From Candidatus Tayloriibacteriota bacterium (lineage in GTDB: Bacteria; Patescibacteriota; Minisyncoccia; Phycocordibacterales; PALSA-1337), in assembly GCA_903893855.1 (NCBI GenBank), contig CAITNV010000030.1, positions 1-45,270 on the forward strand: a DNA stretch of 45,270 bases. Reading direction: 5' to 3'. A program made the translations under genes and the position numbers. Below, piece by piece: positions 45,094 through 45,270 of the stretch. The notes under the pieces were generated by a model that saw only the letters and a list, made by a program, of their open reading frames with translations, made no database searches and had not been told where the DNA came from. The stretch's first letter is position 1, and every line of letters begins with the position of its first letter.

Positions 45094-45270
45094 TATTACT
45101 GATACAGGATTAGTGTCTGACAAAAGGGGTCCAGTACACTACCAGACAGTCTGGAGGTACAACAATACTCGAATACACTCGGCACTGAAAATGTCACCTG
45201 TGCAATTTGCGCAAAAATTATTAAAAGTCTAGTATTACTGATACAGGATTAGTGTCTGACAAAAGGGGTC
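45000..45270 (+). repeat. 132-bp direct repeat (45000-45131 and 45139-45270) of the IS right end, separated by 7 bp
   Basis: Both copies read CTACCAGACAGTCTGGAGG...GTGTCTGACAAAAGGGGTC. Confidence 0.95.

Larger units (their letters stand above)
43985..45132 (+). mobile_element. IS3-family insertion sequence
   Basis: OrfA and OrfB with rve core; imperfect terminal inverted repeats GGACCC.TAAATTTCATACACCAATCTTGTAT / GGACCCCTTTTGTCAGACACTAATCCTGTAT. Confidence 0.85.

Noticed and set aside
1-45270. CRISPR arrays and rRNA genes
   Set aside because: No regularly spaced direct repeats, cas-like proteins or rRNA-like sequence noticed anywhere in the window.
1-45270. Alternative genetic code (TGA as sense)
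   Set aside because: Several genes, including parB, the IS OrfA and the RT-associated frame, end in TGA, and core proteins are full-length under the standard code.

Overview
A 45.3 kb bacterial chromosomal window that reads like Patescibacteria/CPR (Parcubacteria-type). This is inferred from short genes, the core-gene set and a DnaX without its zinc module; it is not proven. Core genes present: pyrB, gltX, dnaX, dus, D,D-carboxypeptidase, ftsQ-like, two serS genes, dprA, topA, parB, miaA, tRNA-Gln(UUG) and tRNA-Leu(CAA). Accessory content is substantial. (1) A compact defence island (about 23.4-28.4 kb) lies beside tRNA-Gln. It holds a C5 methyltransferase with a LlaMI-like endonuclease, a stand-alone YSDD reverse transcriptase of the UG/DRT type, a highly structured non-coding region directly upstream of that RT, and a Shedu-like DUF4263 nuclease. 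The ncRNA region carries an ~90-codon stop-free sense frame, the architecture expected of a DRT2/Neo-like system. (2) A radical SAM gene is followed 16 nt later by an unannotated 22-aa cationic peptide (MAGANTGSAGVGKPRRPKKGKK) with a strong Shine-Dalgarno and its own terminator, divergent from a TrmB-like regulator; this is a possible new maturase/peptide system. (3) A Panacea-type toxin-antitoxin operon carries a third P-loop gene. (4) Two secreted proteins share a C-terminal 'STN..W...RFYR' domain. (5) An IS3-family element with an in-phase A_AAA_AAG slippery site truncates a NUDIX gene, and a 132-bp direct repeat ends the window. Further points of interest: a CsaA-like frameshift at an A6 run, a duplicated OPRT-like transcription unit that includes its terminators, a nested-palindrome MITE-like element, a possible ncRNA upstream of dnaX, a MiaA substrate tRNA 4 nt upstream of miaA, and an inverted, hairpin-interrupted copy of the tRNA-Gln 3' end. 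All assignments come from reading the sequence and from recall of protein families; no database searches were run.
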